A stretch of 64,000 bases of DNA from Vulcanimicrobiota bacterium (GTDB lineage Bacteria > Vulcanimicrobiota > Xenobia > Xenobiales > JADMJV01), in assembly GCA_017307785.1 (NCBI GenBank), contig JAFKGI010000006.1, forward strand, positions 1-64,000. The letters run 5' to 3'. Every line of letters begins with the position of its first letter. Positions within the stretch are counted from its first letter, which is position 1. Both the position numbers and the translations under genes were made by a program. Positions 1 to 8,385 of the stretch are shown piece after piece. The notes below the pieces were generated by a model that ran no database searches, had not been told where the DNA came from, and worked only from the letters and a program-made list of their open reading frames with translations.

Positions 1-91
1 TCTGGTTCATGCTGGTTTCGCAGCCGCTCTGGGCGCGGGCGACGAGGGCCTCGTCGGTGATTTTGGTGATGGAGGCGGGGATAGCGCTCAT
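1..91 (-). CDS. RNA polymerase sigma-70 family factor (N-terminus only, runs off the left edge)
   Basis: Only the first 30 residues lie in the window. They end with DEALVARAQSGCETSMNQ, which matches the start of sigma-70 region 2 in ECF-type factors, where the family pattern is roughly D-x-x-L-V-x-R-A-Q-x-G. The ATG is at 91-89 and is preceded by a good ribosome site (AAAGGAA, about 9 nt upstream). The fragment is divergent from the methyltransferase gene that starts at 318. Family assignment rests on this short stretch, so an ECF factor is likely but unproven. A DNA-binding protein with a similar N-terminus remains possible. Confidence 0.6.
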   Translation of the reverse strand, partial: MSAIPASITKITDEALVARAQSGCETSMNQ

Positions 92-317
92 TGTGTTCGG
101 TTCCTTTCGTGTCGGCCGACTGTTTGCGTCGTTCCGTAACCACATCTTATGGAATTCCGAAGGAGCTATTAAGACCGGATCGCCCCCCTCACCGCTGGGG
201 GAATACCCCACCCCACCCCCTGGGGGTATCCACCCCGGCCTACTCTGGAACTACGGAGCAGGAAAGCGACCAGGGTCACGGAACGCCCGAGGCATTCGTT
301 TTGGAAAGATCCGTAGA
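92..317. promoter_or_regulatory. Divergent intergenic region between sigma factor and methyltransferase
   Basis: This 226-bp stretch separates two divergent genes and must hold both promoters. It contains a C-rich/G-rich block at about 180-235 with an imperfect inverted repeat (GGAATACCCC against GGGGTATCC). I do not see a convincing -35/-10 pair. An in-frame upward extension of the methyltransferase frame through this region is open to position 9, but it crosses the sigma factor gene and has no family similarity, so I treat it as non-coding. Confidence 0.4.
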
Positions 318-1130
318 ATGCTACAGAAGCTCAAGGACATCATAAATCACGTTGCCTCCCGACTGGGTATCCAGATTCGCCGCACCAACGCCCCCGATTA
401 CTGGAGGGAACTCAGCCTGGATTTAATTGTCCAGCTAGAGAATAGCCTGCGGGAATCGACCTTTACGGAACTTCCCCCTCGGGCGCGCCGAGCCGAACTG
501 ATGGCGAGGCTTGCCGGCACCACCGCAACGCGGGCACTTTACCTGGTGGGCTACTTGAATCAGTGCCACCAACTGTCCGGGGACGTCTGCGAGTTTGGAG
601 TCGCGCGCGGCCAGACGACGGCCATTATGGCGAACGAAATCAGAGACAGCAACAAGCTTCTGTGGCTCTTTGACTCTTTCCAGGGGTTGCCCCAGCCCAC
701 TGAAAAAGACATTTTGATCGACGATGTCCTGTCGCTGGGCAGCATGGAGAAATATGCCGGGCGCATGTCCTGGACCATCGAGTCGGTGCAGAACCGACTG
801 CGAGAGGTCGGCTTTTCGCCAGCGCGTTACGTCATTCAGCCGGGCTATTTCGAAGATACGGTGAAATATCCGGACAGACTCCCCAAAAGCGTTAGCTTCG
901 CTTTTGTGGATTTCGATTTCTACGTGCCCATCAAAACCGTCCTCCACTTTCTGCACACCTGTCTGGTGGACTCAGCCATTGTGGTCGTCGATGACTACGA
1001 CTTCTTTTCTTCAGGTGCCAAAACCGCTGTGGACGAATTCCTGCTGGAGTATCCCAATCACTATGAGCTGATTATGCCTCCCCCATCGGCCGGCAAATTC
1101 TGCATTCTGCGTTTTCGGCGAGGGGCTTGA
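318..1130 (+). CDS. TylF/macrocin O-methyltransferase-like SAM methyltransferase
   Basis: A 270-residue protein of the TylF (macrocin O-methyltransferase) family, which transfers a methyl group from SAM to sugar or polyketide hydroxyls. The SAM-binding region is visible as GDVCEFGVARGQT, followed by LWLFDSFQGLPQP, the metal/active-site part SFAFVDFDFYVPIKT, and IVVVDDYDFF near the C-terminus; these acidic motifs are typical of this metal-dependent family. ATG 318 was chosen because it follows GGAAAG and begins the family-like sequence. The next gene starts inside its stop codon (TTGA), so the two are coupled and probably act on the same glycan or glycolipid. The acceptor is unknown. Confidence 0.8.
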   Translation: MLQKLKDIINHVASRLGIQIRRTNAPDYWRELSLDLIVQLENSLRESTFTELPPRARRAELMARLAGTTATRALYLVGYLNQCHQLSGDVCEFGVARGQTTAIMANEIRDSNKLLWLFDSFQGLPQPTEKDILIDDVLSLGSMEKYAGRMSWTIESVQNRLREVGFSPARYVIQPGYFEDTVKYPDRLPKSVSFAFVDFDFYVPIKTVLHFLHTCLVDSAIVVVDDYDFFSSGAKTAVDEFLLEYPNHYELIMPPPSAGKFCILRFRRGA

Positions 1131-2245
1131 GCCGACTCGTGAAGCGTTTGGACGTGGCCACCGTCGCGGACTTTCGGAGTCGCGGACAATCAGGTCCCTT
1201 CGCTTCCAGCTCGGAGCTCTTTGAGGCGCGCACTCTGCTCTTTCTAGGCAGCTGGCTGGAAAATGCCGGTGCCGCCAGAGATTGGCCGCTGCACCTGTGC
1301 TGCATTGGCGAGCCTCCAGAGACCGTTGTGAAGCTGGCTCATCGCTGCGGAGCCAAGATCTATCGCTGCCTTCCCTGGGAAAATGAAGAAATGGGGCCAA
1401 CCTTCAACAAATTCCGCGCTTTCGATATCCAGGCGGAGACGCCGCGTCTTTTGATGCTCGACGTGGACACGATCATCTTGCAAGACCTGAGCCCTTATGC
1501 CGAACTGCCGGACGGGCTTTGCTTGTTGCCAAACCTGATCAACTACATCTGCCTGGAAAGCTGGACCCGGGTTTACCAGGATCTCGGGCTCTCCGTGCCA
1601 AGCGAGCGCTGGCAATCGGCGCTCTGCTACTACGGTGGGAAACATTACCCGGGCGAACCCCATCCCGGTTACTCTGAGCCTATGCCACCCTATTTCAATG
1701 CCGGTGTGATCGTGGCCCCGTGGGACAGCCAGTTGGCGCAGGCCTGGCCTTCTTTCGCAAAGGAACTGCAAAAGCGCTACCACGGACGAAGCGGCGATTT
1801 CCGCTTCCTGCTCTTCGACGAGGGGAGCCTGGCGCTGGCGGTGACGGAGTTACGGGGCCGGGGTATCCCCTTTACCCCTCTACCGCCGGCGTTGCACGGG
1901 CACGTCCTCTTCTACCTGTCCGGCGCCGTCACTCATTCTCAAGTAGCCCTCTTCCACGCGACCGGCCTCTTTCGCAAACGGGGGTCCACAGCCAGCTTCG
2001 ATGCGATCGATGAGCTTCAGCTCTGGGCGGAATCCCAAGGCGAGCGACGAGCCTCTTTCCCCAACTGCGGCCCTCAACAGTTACGGGAATTCCAGAAACT
2101 TGTGAGGCAACTGGAAGGCTTGATGCAACGGCACGTTTATCCAGTCATGAACAGCTATGATTGGAAAAAAACGGTGCTCCGCACGCTCCGCCGCCACTTG
2201 CTCCGTCCCCTGTTGCGGCTGCTGAGGAGACTCCGCCAGCGCTAA
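1127..2245 (+). CDS. Glycosyltransferase, GT8-like nucleotide-diphospho-sugar transferase
   Basis: A 372-residue cytoplasmic protein. LLMLDVDTIILQDL contains the DxD metal/nucleotide-sugar motif of GT-A glycosyltransferases, and PYFNAGVIVAPWD is the 'FNAGV' acceptor-side motif seen in GT8-like enzymes. A basic, Arg-rich C-terminus (LRRHLLRPLLRLLRRLRQR) could bind membrane phosphates. The start is TTG 1127 inside the upstream stop; GTG 1139 is an alternative. Coupling to the TylF-like methyltransferase suggests sequential sugar addition and O-methylation. Its stop overlaps that of the opposite gene by 4 nt (CTAA). Confidence 0.75.
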   Translation: MSRLVKRLDVATVADFRSRGQSGPFASSSELFEARTLLFLGSWLENAGAARDWPLHLCCIGEPPETVVKLAHRCGAKIYRCLPWENEEMGPTFNKFRAFDIQAETPRLLMLDVDTIILQDLSPYAELPDGLCLLPNLINYICLESWTRVYQDLGLSVPSERWQSALCYYGGKHYPGEPHPGYSEPMPPYFNAGVIVAPWDSQLAQAWPSFAKELQKRYHGRSGDFRFLLFDEGSLALAVTELRGRGIPFTPLPPALHGHVLFYLSGAVTHSQVALFHATGLFRKRGSTASFDAIDELQLWAESQGERRASFPNCGPQQLREFQKLVRQLEGLMQRHVYPVMNSYDWKKTVLRTLRRHLLRPLLRLLRRLRQR

Positions 2246-3012
2246 CGACCGGACGGCAGGGCTTTGCGAGGCGAGGACTGGTCCAGATTCAGCTGGGAAC
2301 CGGCCTCGTAGCCGGCGCCGTAGGCATCGGCGTAGACCCCCCGCGAGGCGGAAGTGCTTCGGCTGCCCATTCCCATGGCCCGGGCGAACTCGCGGCTGGC
2401 TTTCTCTTTGCGGTCGAAAAGCTCGAGGGCTCTCGAGGGCATGCTTTTGGCTCGCTCGCGTTGCTCTTGCATGACCCGGGCGCGTTCGCTGCGCACTTGA
2501 TCGCACACGCCGCGACAGGCTCCCAGCTTGAAGTCGTTGCGATGCTTCTGGCTGCGTGCCCCTTCCCAGACTCGGCTCAGGCGCTCGATTTCGTTCACGC
2601 AGAAGGTAAACAAGCGGCGCACGTTCTCGATGTCTTGGTGGGTTCCGATGAGGTTGCGGGTCTGCCGGTAGCGAATGCCGGTGGTCCACATTTCCGGCTC
2701 GGTGCCAAGATAGGCAATGCAATGGTGAATCTCGGCCAGGCAACTCATAAGCGCGGTCTGCCAGGCAGGGAAGCCGCGGTAGGTATCGGCCTCGTCCAGG
2801 GGAGCCTTGAGGACGGTCAGATCGGCTTCGGAGGGATGGATGTCCAGGTCGGCCATCTCGATTTCGTATTCCAGCATGATGCGCGCCATGGTGGCCGCCG
2901 CCGTGGCCGTCTCATTGGCGTTGCCGGTGGCGCAATTGGACAGAGCTTTGAGCTTGGCCAGTTTGTCGAGCAAGCGGCGTTGTTCATCTTGAGAAAGTTT
3001 CGAGAATTCCAT
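2242..3012 (-). CDS. DUF2786-like protein
   Basis: A 256-residue soluble protein. The N-terminal 50 residues (KLKALSNCATGNANETATAA followed by ARIMLEYEIEMADLD) match the DUF2786 pattern, in which short helices with Asn-Glu-(Ala/Glu)-A and a 'L-x-x-Y-x-I' motif recur. The central region has several His and Cys residues (CLAEIHHC). The C-terminus is Ser/Arg/Gly-rich and looks disordered. DUF2786 proteins are found on phages and chromosomes and have no established function. No phage genes surround this one. It lies 12 nt downstream of the methylase gene at 3025-3918 on the same strand and may be cotranscribed with it. Confidence 0.65.
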   Translation of the reverse strand: MEFSKLSQDEQRRLLDKLAKLKALSNCATGNANETATAAATMARIMLEYEIEMADLDIHPSEADLTVLKAPLDEADTYRGFPAWQTALMSCLAEIHHCIAYLGTEPEMWTTGIRYRQTRNLIGTHQDIENVRRLFTFCVNEIERLSRVWEGARSQKHRNDFKLGACRGVCDQVRSERARVMQEQRERAKSMPSRALELFDRKEKASREFARAMGMGSRSTSASRGVYADAYGAGYEAGSQLNLDQSSPRKALPSGR

Positions 3013-3024
3013 CGGTGGTGTTTT

Positions 3025-3918
3025 TCATCCGCTCGACCGGCTTCCTGTCGAACACGGACGCAACCAGGCCGTGACTTCGTTTCGGTTGTAGAAAAGCTGC
3101 CTGAGGCGCGGAATGCGGTAGGCCTGACGGAGCAAGTTCAGAGCCCGGCGCAGCGGACCCCGGCGGGACTCCAGTTCTTCGCTGAGATTGCCCAGCTTGA
3201 GGCTCAGGATGGCGTGGCCGCCGGGCTTGAGCAGCGGGGCGGCGCGCACCATGATTTGGGCGGATTCTTCGGCGGTCAGCCACATGTCGTTGGTGATCAG
3301 GTCGAAGCGCTCGTGAGTGTGGTAGCTCAGGTAGCTTTCGGCCTGGGTGGGGTGATGGACCACTTGAGGGGACTGCCAGCTCAGGTCGCGGGGGTCGACG
3401 GCGGTGACCTGGTAGCCGGCCCGGCTGAGCACGCGAGACCAGCCGCCGGGTGCCGCGCCCAGGTCCAGGGCCCTTCCGGGTCCGGCGGGCAGAGCGAAGG
3501 AATAGCCGGCTTCCAGCAGCTTCCACTCGGCTCGATTGACCAGTTCCGGATCGGGCGTGAAGTGAGGCACTCCCCAGGGCCAGGGAGTCAGTTGTTGGTG
3601 GGGCTGAACCACGCCGGCGTAGTCTTGTACGGCGTAGAGGGCCGGTTGCTTCGGGTCGAACGGTTGGGACAGCAAGGGAGAGGGATAGCGCAGGGTCTGC
3701 GGGGCTTTGGGGGGCCTGTTTTGGACGGGATGGAGGTGGCGAAAGTAGACCGGCGGGCGCTTGCGCAGCTGGCTGGCGAGCTGGTCGAAGGAGGCCTGAG
3801 TATCGGCCAGGAGCACTCCGGGGGTCAGGCGTTGTTGGGGGGTGAGGCCGATGCGGCGAGCTTCTCCTTCGGCCAGGCTGGCGAAGGGGGCGGAATAGGT
3901 GAGGATGACTTGGGTCAT
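3025..3918 (-). CDS. RlmM/FtsJ-like 23S rRNA 2'-O-ribose methyltransferase
   Basis: A 297-residue SAM-dependent methylase. The C-terminal RrmJ/FtsJ fold begins at about residue 160 with LDLGAAPGGWSRVL (motif I, SAM site), followed by VTAVDPRDLS, an acidic LITNDMW and the catalytic Lys in ILSLKLG. A final Asn-Glu (YNRNEVTAWL) completes the K-D-K-E-like set. The N-terminal half resembles the THUMP-like extension of RlmM, which methylates C2498 of 23S rRNA. Length is shorter than E. coli RlmM (about 366). The exact target nucleotide is inferred from family only. Confidence 0.75.
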   Translation of the reverse strand: MTQVILTYSAPFASLAEGEARRIGLTPQQRLTPGVLLADTQASFDQLASQLRKRPPVYFRHLHPVQNRPPKAPQTLRYPSPLLSQPFDPKQPALYAVQDYAGVVQPHQQLTPWPWGVPHFTPDPELVNRAEWKLLEAGYSFALPAGPGRALDLGAAPGGWSRVLSRAGYQVTAVDPRDLSWQSPQVVHHPTQAESYLSYHTHERFDLITNDMWLTAEESAQIMVRAAPLLKPGGHAILSLKLGNLSEELESRRGPLRRALNLLRQAYRIPRLRQLFYNRNEVTAWLRPCSTGSRSSG

Positions 3919-4128
3919 CTCGGGGTTGCGGACCGTCGGAGAGGGCCGCGCTCTGCTGAAGTGAGGCCAGGGTAGCGCAGCCGGGGCGGGCCTGTCAATT
4001 GGGTTTTGCCTCGGCTGGGGGCGGGCAGGCGCGGGTGCCCGGCTGGGGAGGGTGTTTTGCCTCGGCTGGGGGCGGGCAGGGGTTGGGTGCCCGGCTGTGG
4101 AGGGGGTTTTGCCTCGGCCGGGGGCGGG
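3919..4128. repeat. GC-rich 51-bp tandem repeat carrying a dispersed 26-bp motif
   Basis: Three direct copies of a ~51-bp unit lie at about 4004-4130. Each begins with the sequence TTTTGCCTCGGCTGGGGG. The first two 26-bp cores (4004-4029, 4055-4080) are identical and the third (4107 on) has drifted. The same 26 bases recur exactly at 29034-29059. Frames through this region are open on both strands but Pro/Ala/Arg-rich and repeat-derived, so I do not call a gene before 4129. Confidence 0.75.
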
Positions 4129-4335
4129 CTATTTTCGGCGGAAGAGGGCGAGGATTCTTTGCCAGACGGAGCTGACGGGGGCGGCGGCTCGGGCGGCTTC
4201 GCGTTCGGCCAGGAGGCGATCGAGCAGGGCTTTGGGGACACGCATGGAGTTGCCGCAGAAGAGGCACTGGTGTTCGGCTCCGGCCGAAAGTTTGTCCAGG
4301 TCGAGGTCGGTGATGCGGTTGCGGCAGTTGGGACA
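4129..4335 (-). CDS. Small zinc-ribbon protein, start unresolved
   Basis: One minus-strand frame encodes at least 68 residues with CPNCRNRITDLDLDKL, QCLFCGNSM and a helical tail ending WQRILALFRRK then TAG. Two CxxC pairs 21 residues apart are typical of a zinc ribbon of the kind that caps many small bacterial proteins. No in-frame ATG, GTG or TTG precedes the first CxxC before the divergent prepilin gene, so the start is unclear. It could use a rare start (an ATT lies at about 4377), or be a gene whose start has been lost. The interval given covers only the segment from the first Cys to the stop. Confidence 0.5.
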   Translation of the reverse strand, partial: CPNCRNRITDLDLDKLSAGAEHQCLFCGNSMRVPKALLDRLLAEREAARAAAPVSSVWQRILALFRRK

Positions 4336-4406
4336 GGCCGGCGCTGAGGAGGTGGCGAGGAGACTACCAGGGGCAATTCCGGCGGTGCAGAAATGGCTAG
4401 CTCGAT

Positions 4407-4766
4407 ATGAAGCGTTCTCTGCGTGCCGCCAGTCTGATGGAAGTGGTCGTTGCCATCACGCTTTTCGCGGTGGTAGCTCCGCTGCTGTTCAGTCTCTTTC
4501 CGTCGGCTTTGCGGGCGTTGCAGCAGAGCGAAACCAATCAGCAGGTGCTGGCTCTGGCGGCCTATCGGCTGGATGAGGCTCGGCTGGCCTGTCACGGGCC
4601 CGGTCTGCAGCAGTTGGAAACGCGCCAGCTGGATGGGCGCACCTACCAGATTTTCCGCGAGTATTACGCGGTGGACGTGTATCGGATGGACGTGGCCGTT
4701 TCCGTGCAGGGGGACAGGCGGCCGGTGCAGCTTTTCAGTCGCTTTCTCTACGGGGACGGGCCGTGA
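4407..4766 (+). CDS. Type II secretion/type IV pilus pseudopilin
   Basis: A 119-residue protein with a prepilin-type N-terminus: a short basic leader (MKRSLRA), then ASLMEVVVAITLFAVVAPLL, where Glu sits at the +5 position of the predicted mature protein and is followed by a hydrophobic helix. Cleavage would follow Ala rather than the usual Gly, an acceptable but uncommon -1 residue. The size and a charged C-terminal part resemble a GspI-like minor pseudopilin. It overlaps the next pseudopilin gene by 4 nt (GTGA), forming an operon with it and the GspF-like gene. Confidence 0.75.
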   Translation: MKRSLRAASLMEVVVAITLFAVVAPLLFSLFPSALRALQQSETNQQVLALAAYRLDEARLACHGPGLQQLETRQLDGRTYQIFREYYAVDVYRMDVAVSVQGDRRPVQLFSRFLYGDGP

Positions 4767-5314
4767 GGGGTTATACGCTGGCGGAAACGCTGGTGGCCGC
4801 GGCCCTTTCTTTGCTGGTCTTGCTTTTCACCGGGTCGGCTCTGGTGATGGCCATGCGGGCCTGGGCTCAGGCGCAGCGCATGGAAACGGCTCAGCGCGGC
4901 ACTCTGACGCTGGCTTATCGCCTGCGCCACGACTACATGACCGTGCTGCCCTCCAGTGTGCGCTACGACGCGGGCATTTTGAGCATGCTGAGCGATGATC
5001 AGCGCGACTGGAGTGATGCCGGCGAGCCGCTTTACCATCATTGGACCCAGTATCGCTACCTGGCTACCGAGAAAACGGTGGAACGACGGGAATTCCGCAT
5101 CAATCCTCCCATCAGCAGCGCCACCGGTCTGCCGCCGGGTTGGCCCGCCGCCAGCAAGGGAGTGCTGCTGGCCGAGCGCGTGACCCTTTTTGATCCGGTT
5201 CTGACCACCGGTTCGGGACTGCTGCGGTTGCGGCTGCGGGCTCAGGACGAGACTTCCGCCAGTCGCATGGACCTGGATATTTTGCCGCAGATCTACGCCC
5301 AGGACGGGCGATGA
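4763..5314 (+). CDS. PulJ/GspJ-like minor pseudopilin
   Basis: A 183-residue protein starting at GTG 4763. MRGYTLAETLVAAALSLLVL is a classical prepilin signal: Gly at -1, Tyr at +1, Glu at +5, then a long hydrophobic helix. The globular remainder (Trp-, Tyr- and Arg-rich) is compatible with GspJ-type minor pseudopilins. The gene overlaps both neighbours by 4 nt, so the three genes are translationally coupled. Together they would supply the tip and platform of a type II secretion or pilus-like machine; its ATPase and secretin must be elsewhere. Confidence 0.75.
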   Translation: MRGYTLAETLVAAALSLLVLLFTGSALVMAMRAWAQAQRMETAQRGTLTLAYRLRHDYMTVLPSSVRYDAGILSMLSDDQRDWSDAGEPLYHHWTQYRYLATEKTVERREFRINPPISSATGLPPGWPAASKGVLLAERVTLFDPVLTTGSGLLRLRLRAQDETSASRMDLDILPQIYAQDGR

Positions 5315-6753
5315 AGCTACCTCCGGACCTTTTTCAGCGCTTCTGCGCCTGCGTTCAGGCCGAGCGCTATCTGCTCTTGTGGCGGGCCAAGGGGCAGGAG
5401 TTCCAGGTGTTGGAGGCACGCGGCCTGGATAAGGAGCGGGTCTTTACCAGCGAACCGGTGAGCGTGGGGCTGTTTCAGGAGGTGGCCGAATCCGGCAAGG
5501 CCCGCTGGAGCGAGAAGATGCAGGACAGCTCCAGCACCAGCCTGGTGCTTTCCGGCATCAAGTCCTACCTGTGCGTGCCCATCCGCCAGGAGGGCGGGGT
5601 AGCTTTGCTCTACGCCGATTATATCCGTTCGCTGCGGGGGCTCAGCTACACAGACTTTATGAACGTGCACAATCTGGCCCAGCAACTGGGACCGCGCACG
5701 CCGCAGAAGAGCGCCGCTCCGCCGCCTCCTCCCCCACCTCCCAAGGCCGAGAAAACCGGCCCAATCATTCCTCTGAGCATTCCCGAGCAGGCCAATCTTC
5801 TGAGGTCTCTGGCCACTTTTGCCCAGGCCGGTATTCCCATTTTGCATGGTCTGCACGGTTTGGCGGAACACGCCGAGACCGAGAAACTGCGGTTGTTTTG
5901 CGAGCGTTACCACAGCCATTTGCTGCGCGGCGGCCAGCTGAGCGCGGGGGCCCGCCAGTTGGGGCGTTTCGATCCGCTGGTGGCTCCGCTGATGGGAGCA
6001 GCCGAGCAAACCGGCAAGCTTTCCTACGTGTTGCAGATGCTGGCCCAGCATTTGGAGGAGAAGCATCGGCGCATTCTGCAGCTGCGCGGCTCGCTGGTAT
6101 ATCCAGCGGCGGTGCTGGCCTGTGGTTTGACGCTGGCGCTGGGTTTGCCGCCTTTGGTGCTGAAGGAACATCTTAAGGCCTATGCTCAGAACGGCCCCCT
6201 ACCCTGGCCCACTCAGGTTCTGGTGGGGCTGGGCTCCCCGGCTTTCTGGGTGGTGGCGGTGGTGTTGCTGCTGCTGGCCTGGCGTTTGCGCGGGCTGGCC
6301 TATCGGCATTTGCGCCGTTTGCCCGGGCTGAAGCGTCTGCTCAGCGCCAATCTGGAGGTGACCCTGGCCACTACGCTGGCCTTGCAACTGGACGCCGGAG
6401 TGCCGCTGCTCAAAGCCATTCAGGTGGCTCTGGAGGCCTGTGGGGAGCCGGAAGCGGCGGCCGCCCTGCCTCAGGTGGAGGGTTCTTTGCGTCAGGGGGA
6501 TTCGCTGTCTCAGGCCATCAGCTTGATTCCCGGCGTGCGCCCGCAGTTGACGGTGTTGCTGGTGGCTGGCGAGGAAGCCGGTAAGGTGAGCGACTGTCTG
6601 CGTTGGACGGCGCGGCTGAGCAAGTTGGAGTTCGAGCAAAGTCTGGAGGTGGCTCAGCGGTTGTTGGAGCCTTTCATTCTGCTCTTGCTGGGACTGATCG
6701 TGGGTTTTATCGCGGTGGCTTCGCTGCTGCCCACTCTGAAGCTATTGTCGTAA
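5311..6753 (+). CDS. GAF-domain/GspF (PilC) platform protein fusion
   Basis: A 480-residue protein with an unusual order of domains. Residues about 10-125 have the look of a GAF sensor domain (SGIKSYLCVPIRQEGGVALLYADY is the core strand pair). A proline run (about 136-144) links it to a GspF/PilC inner-membrane platform with two T2SSF repeats (about 158-280 and 345-465) and three hydrophobic helices, the last at the C-terminus. Family members place the pseudopilus ATPase against the N-terminal cytoplasmic side, so the GAF domain could gate assembly in response to a ligand. That is an inference. The gene is coupled to the pseudopilins, and its stop overlaps the opposing gene by 12 nt. Confidence 0.75.
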   Translation: MKLPPDLFQRFCACVQAERYLLLWRAKGQEFQVLEARGLDKERVFTSEPVSVGLFQEVAESGKARWSEKMQDSSSTSLVLSGIKSYLCVPIRQEGGVALLYADYIRSLRGLSYTDFMNVHNLAQQLGPRTPQKSAAPPPPPPPPKAEKTGPIIPLSIPEQANLLRSLATFAQAGIPILHGLHGLAEHAETEKLRLFCERYHSHLLRGGQLSAGARQLGRFDPLVAPLMGAAEQTGKLSYVLQMLAQHLEEKHRRILQLRGSLVYPAAVLACGLTLALGLPPLVLKEHLKAYAQNGPLPWPTQVLVGLGSPAFWVVAVVLLLLAWRLRGLAYRHLRRLPGLKRLLSANLEVTLATTLALQLDAGVPLLKAIQVALEACGEPEAAAALPQVEGSLRQGDSLSQAISLIPGVRPQLTVLLVAGEEAGKVSDCLRWTARLSKLEFEQSLEVAQRLLEPFILLLLGLIVGFIAVASLLPTLKLLS

Positions 6754-8385
6754 GGTGGTGGCCAGGACCACGAAAGAACCGGCGCCGTTGAGGTTGCGCA
6801 GGTAGCGCGGGTTGTATTTCACTTCGGTGTTGACCAGCGTGAGGGCTTCCGACCGCACCGACATGGGTGGGCCGGAGGGAGCCGCGGCTTGGGCCGCCAC
6901 GTCGGTTCCTCCCGCGATGATGCCGCCGTCGATGAGCAGATGGGCGTCGGGCGGATCGCCGGCCTGGCGGAAGCTGTAGAGGGCTGCTCCCTGCTGCGCC
7001 ACGATGAGACCGTGCAGTTCTCCGTTGGCCCGACAAATCAGGCGCCGACAGAAGATGACCAGTCCATTGCCTCCCGAGTCGAGGGTGGCGTCTTCCATGG
7101 TCAAGGCACCGTCCACAATGAGGGTGGCGCTGGAGCCGTAGAGCTTGCCTTTGACGGTGAGGTCGCCGTCGACGGCCAGCTCGATGTTGTTGAGGCGCAA
7201 ATCTTCGCGGTTGGGCTGGTCCAGGCTGAGGTCGGGAAACGCGACCGAATGGCTGATGCGAGCCCGGCCGCTGGCAATGACCTGGGCCCCGGGCAGACTG
7301 CTGCCGGACAGGGATAAGGTCTGGCTTGGGGAGGCCGAGGCCGAAATCAAGTTCCAGTCTCCGGTTTCCGGCTTTTCCAAAATCTTGGCCAGCGTTTCGT
7401 CGCTGGGGATTCCCGGAGGATTGATGCGCTGGCTGCCGGTCAGCGTGCCGCCGACCGTGTCCACCGTAGCCTCAGTGCGGGACTGGAAGCGCGGCTTGTT
7501 GATGAGGTCGACATTGCCGGTGACTTCCACACCGTTGGTCTGCTGCTGATAGAGATTGATGGTGGCGCCCGGACTTCCGGAATCGGCGTCTCCCGGGGCA
7601 AAGCCGATCAGGTCATAGACCAGCACTTTGCCGCCCAGCGAGACCCGGTTGCGATTTCTGTAGGCTTCCGGCTCCTCGGGAGTGCCGCCTATGATGATCT
7701 GCGGCACGCCCGCGGTGGCGAAGGAGAGCATTTGAATGAGCGTGCTCAGGTCGACGTTGGTGACCGGGATGACGTCCTCGGTCATGCGGTAAATGCGCTC
7801 GGGATAGCCGAGGATGCTGCCCTGGACGGTCGAGGCTCGGCAGAAGTATTTCTCGGGCAGGGGCGTGGCGGCCATGACGTTGAGGGTGTTGGAGCGGTCG
7901 ATTTTGCCGCAAATGACGATGGGTCCCACTCCCGCCACGGCGTAGGGCCAGCGGCGCTGCAGCAGGGTTTCGTAGAGATAGTTGTGGCGGCCGACTTTGA
8001 GTTCGTAGGCGACGCTGAGGGTGTAGGGCGGAACTTTAGAGCCGAAGCGGCCCGCCACCGAGAGGGAATTCTCCAGGTTGTCCAGGCAGAGGTCTCGGCG
8101 CAAGCGGCAGTCGGCCTGCAGGCGCGGATCGTCCGGCCGTAACAACTGTTCGTTGTCGGAGAATTGTTCGAGCACCGGACGGGCCGTTCCGGCCATGCTG
8201 ACGGGACCTGCCCGTTGTTGGGAGCGCAAGACGAATTCGCTGACCGCGGCTCGTGCCAGAGCGTCGGAACGGACCCGTTCTTCGAAGCGGCCGCTCAGCT
8301 GCAGCTGGCTGATGGAGGAGGCGGCCATACAGAAGGCCAGCACCACCATGACCATGAGCAGCGAGAACGTCTGGCCGAAGCTCAC
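6742..8385 (-). CDS. Large membrane-anchored protein, pilus-associated hypothetical (PilX/GspK-like N-terminus)
   Basis: A 547-residue protein with one N-terminal hydrophobic helix (FSLLMVMVVLAFCMAAS), followed by a charged helix and a long Ser/Gly/Asp-rich beta-type region (repeated 'Gly-Gly-x-val/leu', 'DGALTMEDATLDSGGNG'). The N-terminus is reminiscent of PilX_N/GspK-like minor pilins that keep their leader, but I see no prepilin cleavage site. Four Cys residues lie in the middle. It begins at GTG 8385 inside the stop of the upstream kinase gene, so kinase and this protein are coupled. Its position opposite the pseudopilin operon supports a surface role. Function unknown. Confidence 0.6.
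   Translation of the reverse strand: MSFGQTFSLLMVMVVLAFCMAASSISQLQLSGRFEERVRSDALARAAVSEFVLRSQQRAGPVSMAGTARPVLEQFSDNEQLLRPDDPRLQADCRLRRDLCLDNLENSLSVAGRFGSKVPPYTLSVAYELKVGRHNYLYETLLQRRWPYAVAGVGPIVICGKIDRSNTLNVMAATPLPEKYFCRASTVQGSILGYPERIYRMTEDVIPVTNVDLSTLIQMLSFATAGVPQIIIGGTPEEPEAYRNRNRVSLGGKVLVYDLIGFAPGDADSGSPGATINLYQQQTNGVEVTGNVDLINKPRFQSRTEATVDTVGGTLTGSQRINPPGIPSDETLAKILEKPETGDWNLISASASPSQTLSLSGSSLPGAQVIASGRARISHSVAFPDLSLDQPNREDLRLNNIELAVDGDLTVKGKLYGSSATLIVDGALTMEDATLDSGGNGLVIFCRRLICRANGELHGLIVAQQGAALYSFRQAGDPPDAHLLIDGGIIAGGTDVAAQAAAPSGPPMSVRSEALTLVNTEVKYNPRYLRNLNGAGSFVVLATTLRQ

Noticed and set aside
9..317. Extension of the methyltransferase to position 9
   Set aside because: It would cross the divergent sigma-factor start and has no family match; ATG 318 has the ribosome site and matches the family N-terminus.
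2242..3012. Prophage remnant (DUF2786-like proteins occur on phages)
   Set aside because: No integrase, capsid, tail or lysis gene, and no attachment repeats in the neighbourhood.
2161..3975. A 604-residue plus-strand open frame
   Set aside because: It lies antisense to the DUF2786-like and RlmM-like genes, whose protein motifs are clear; the frame is a by-product of GC-rich third positions.
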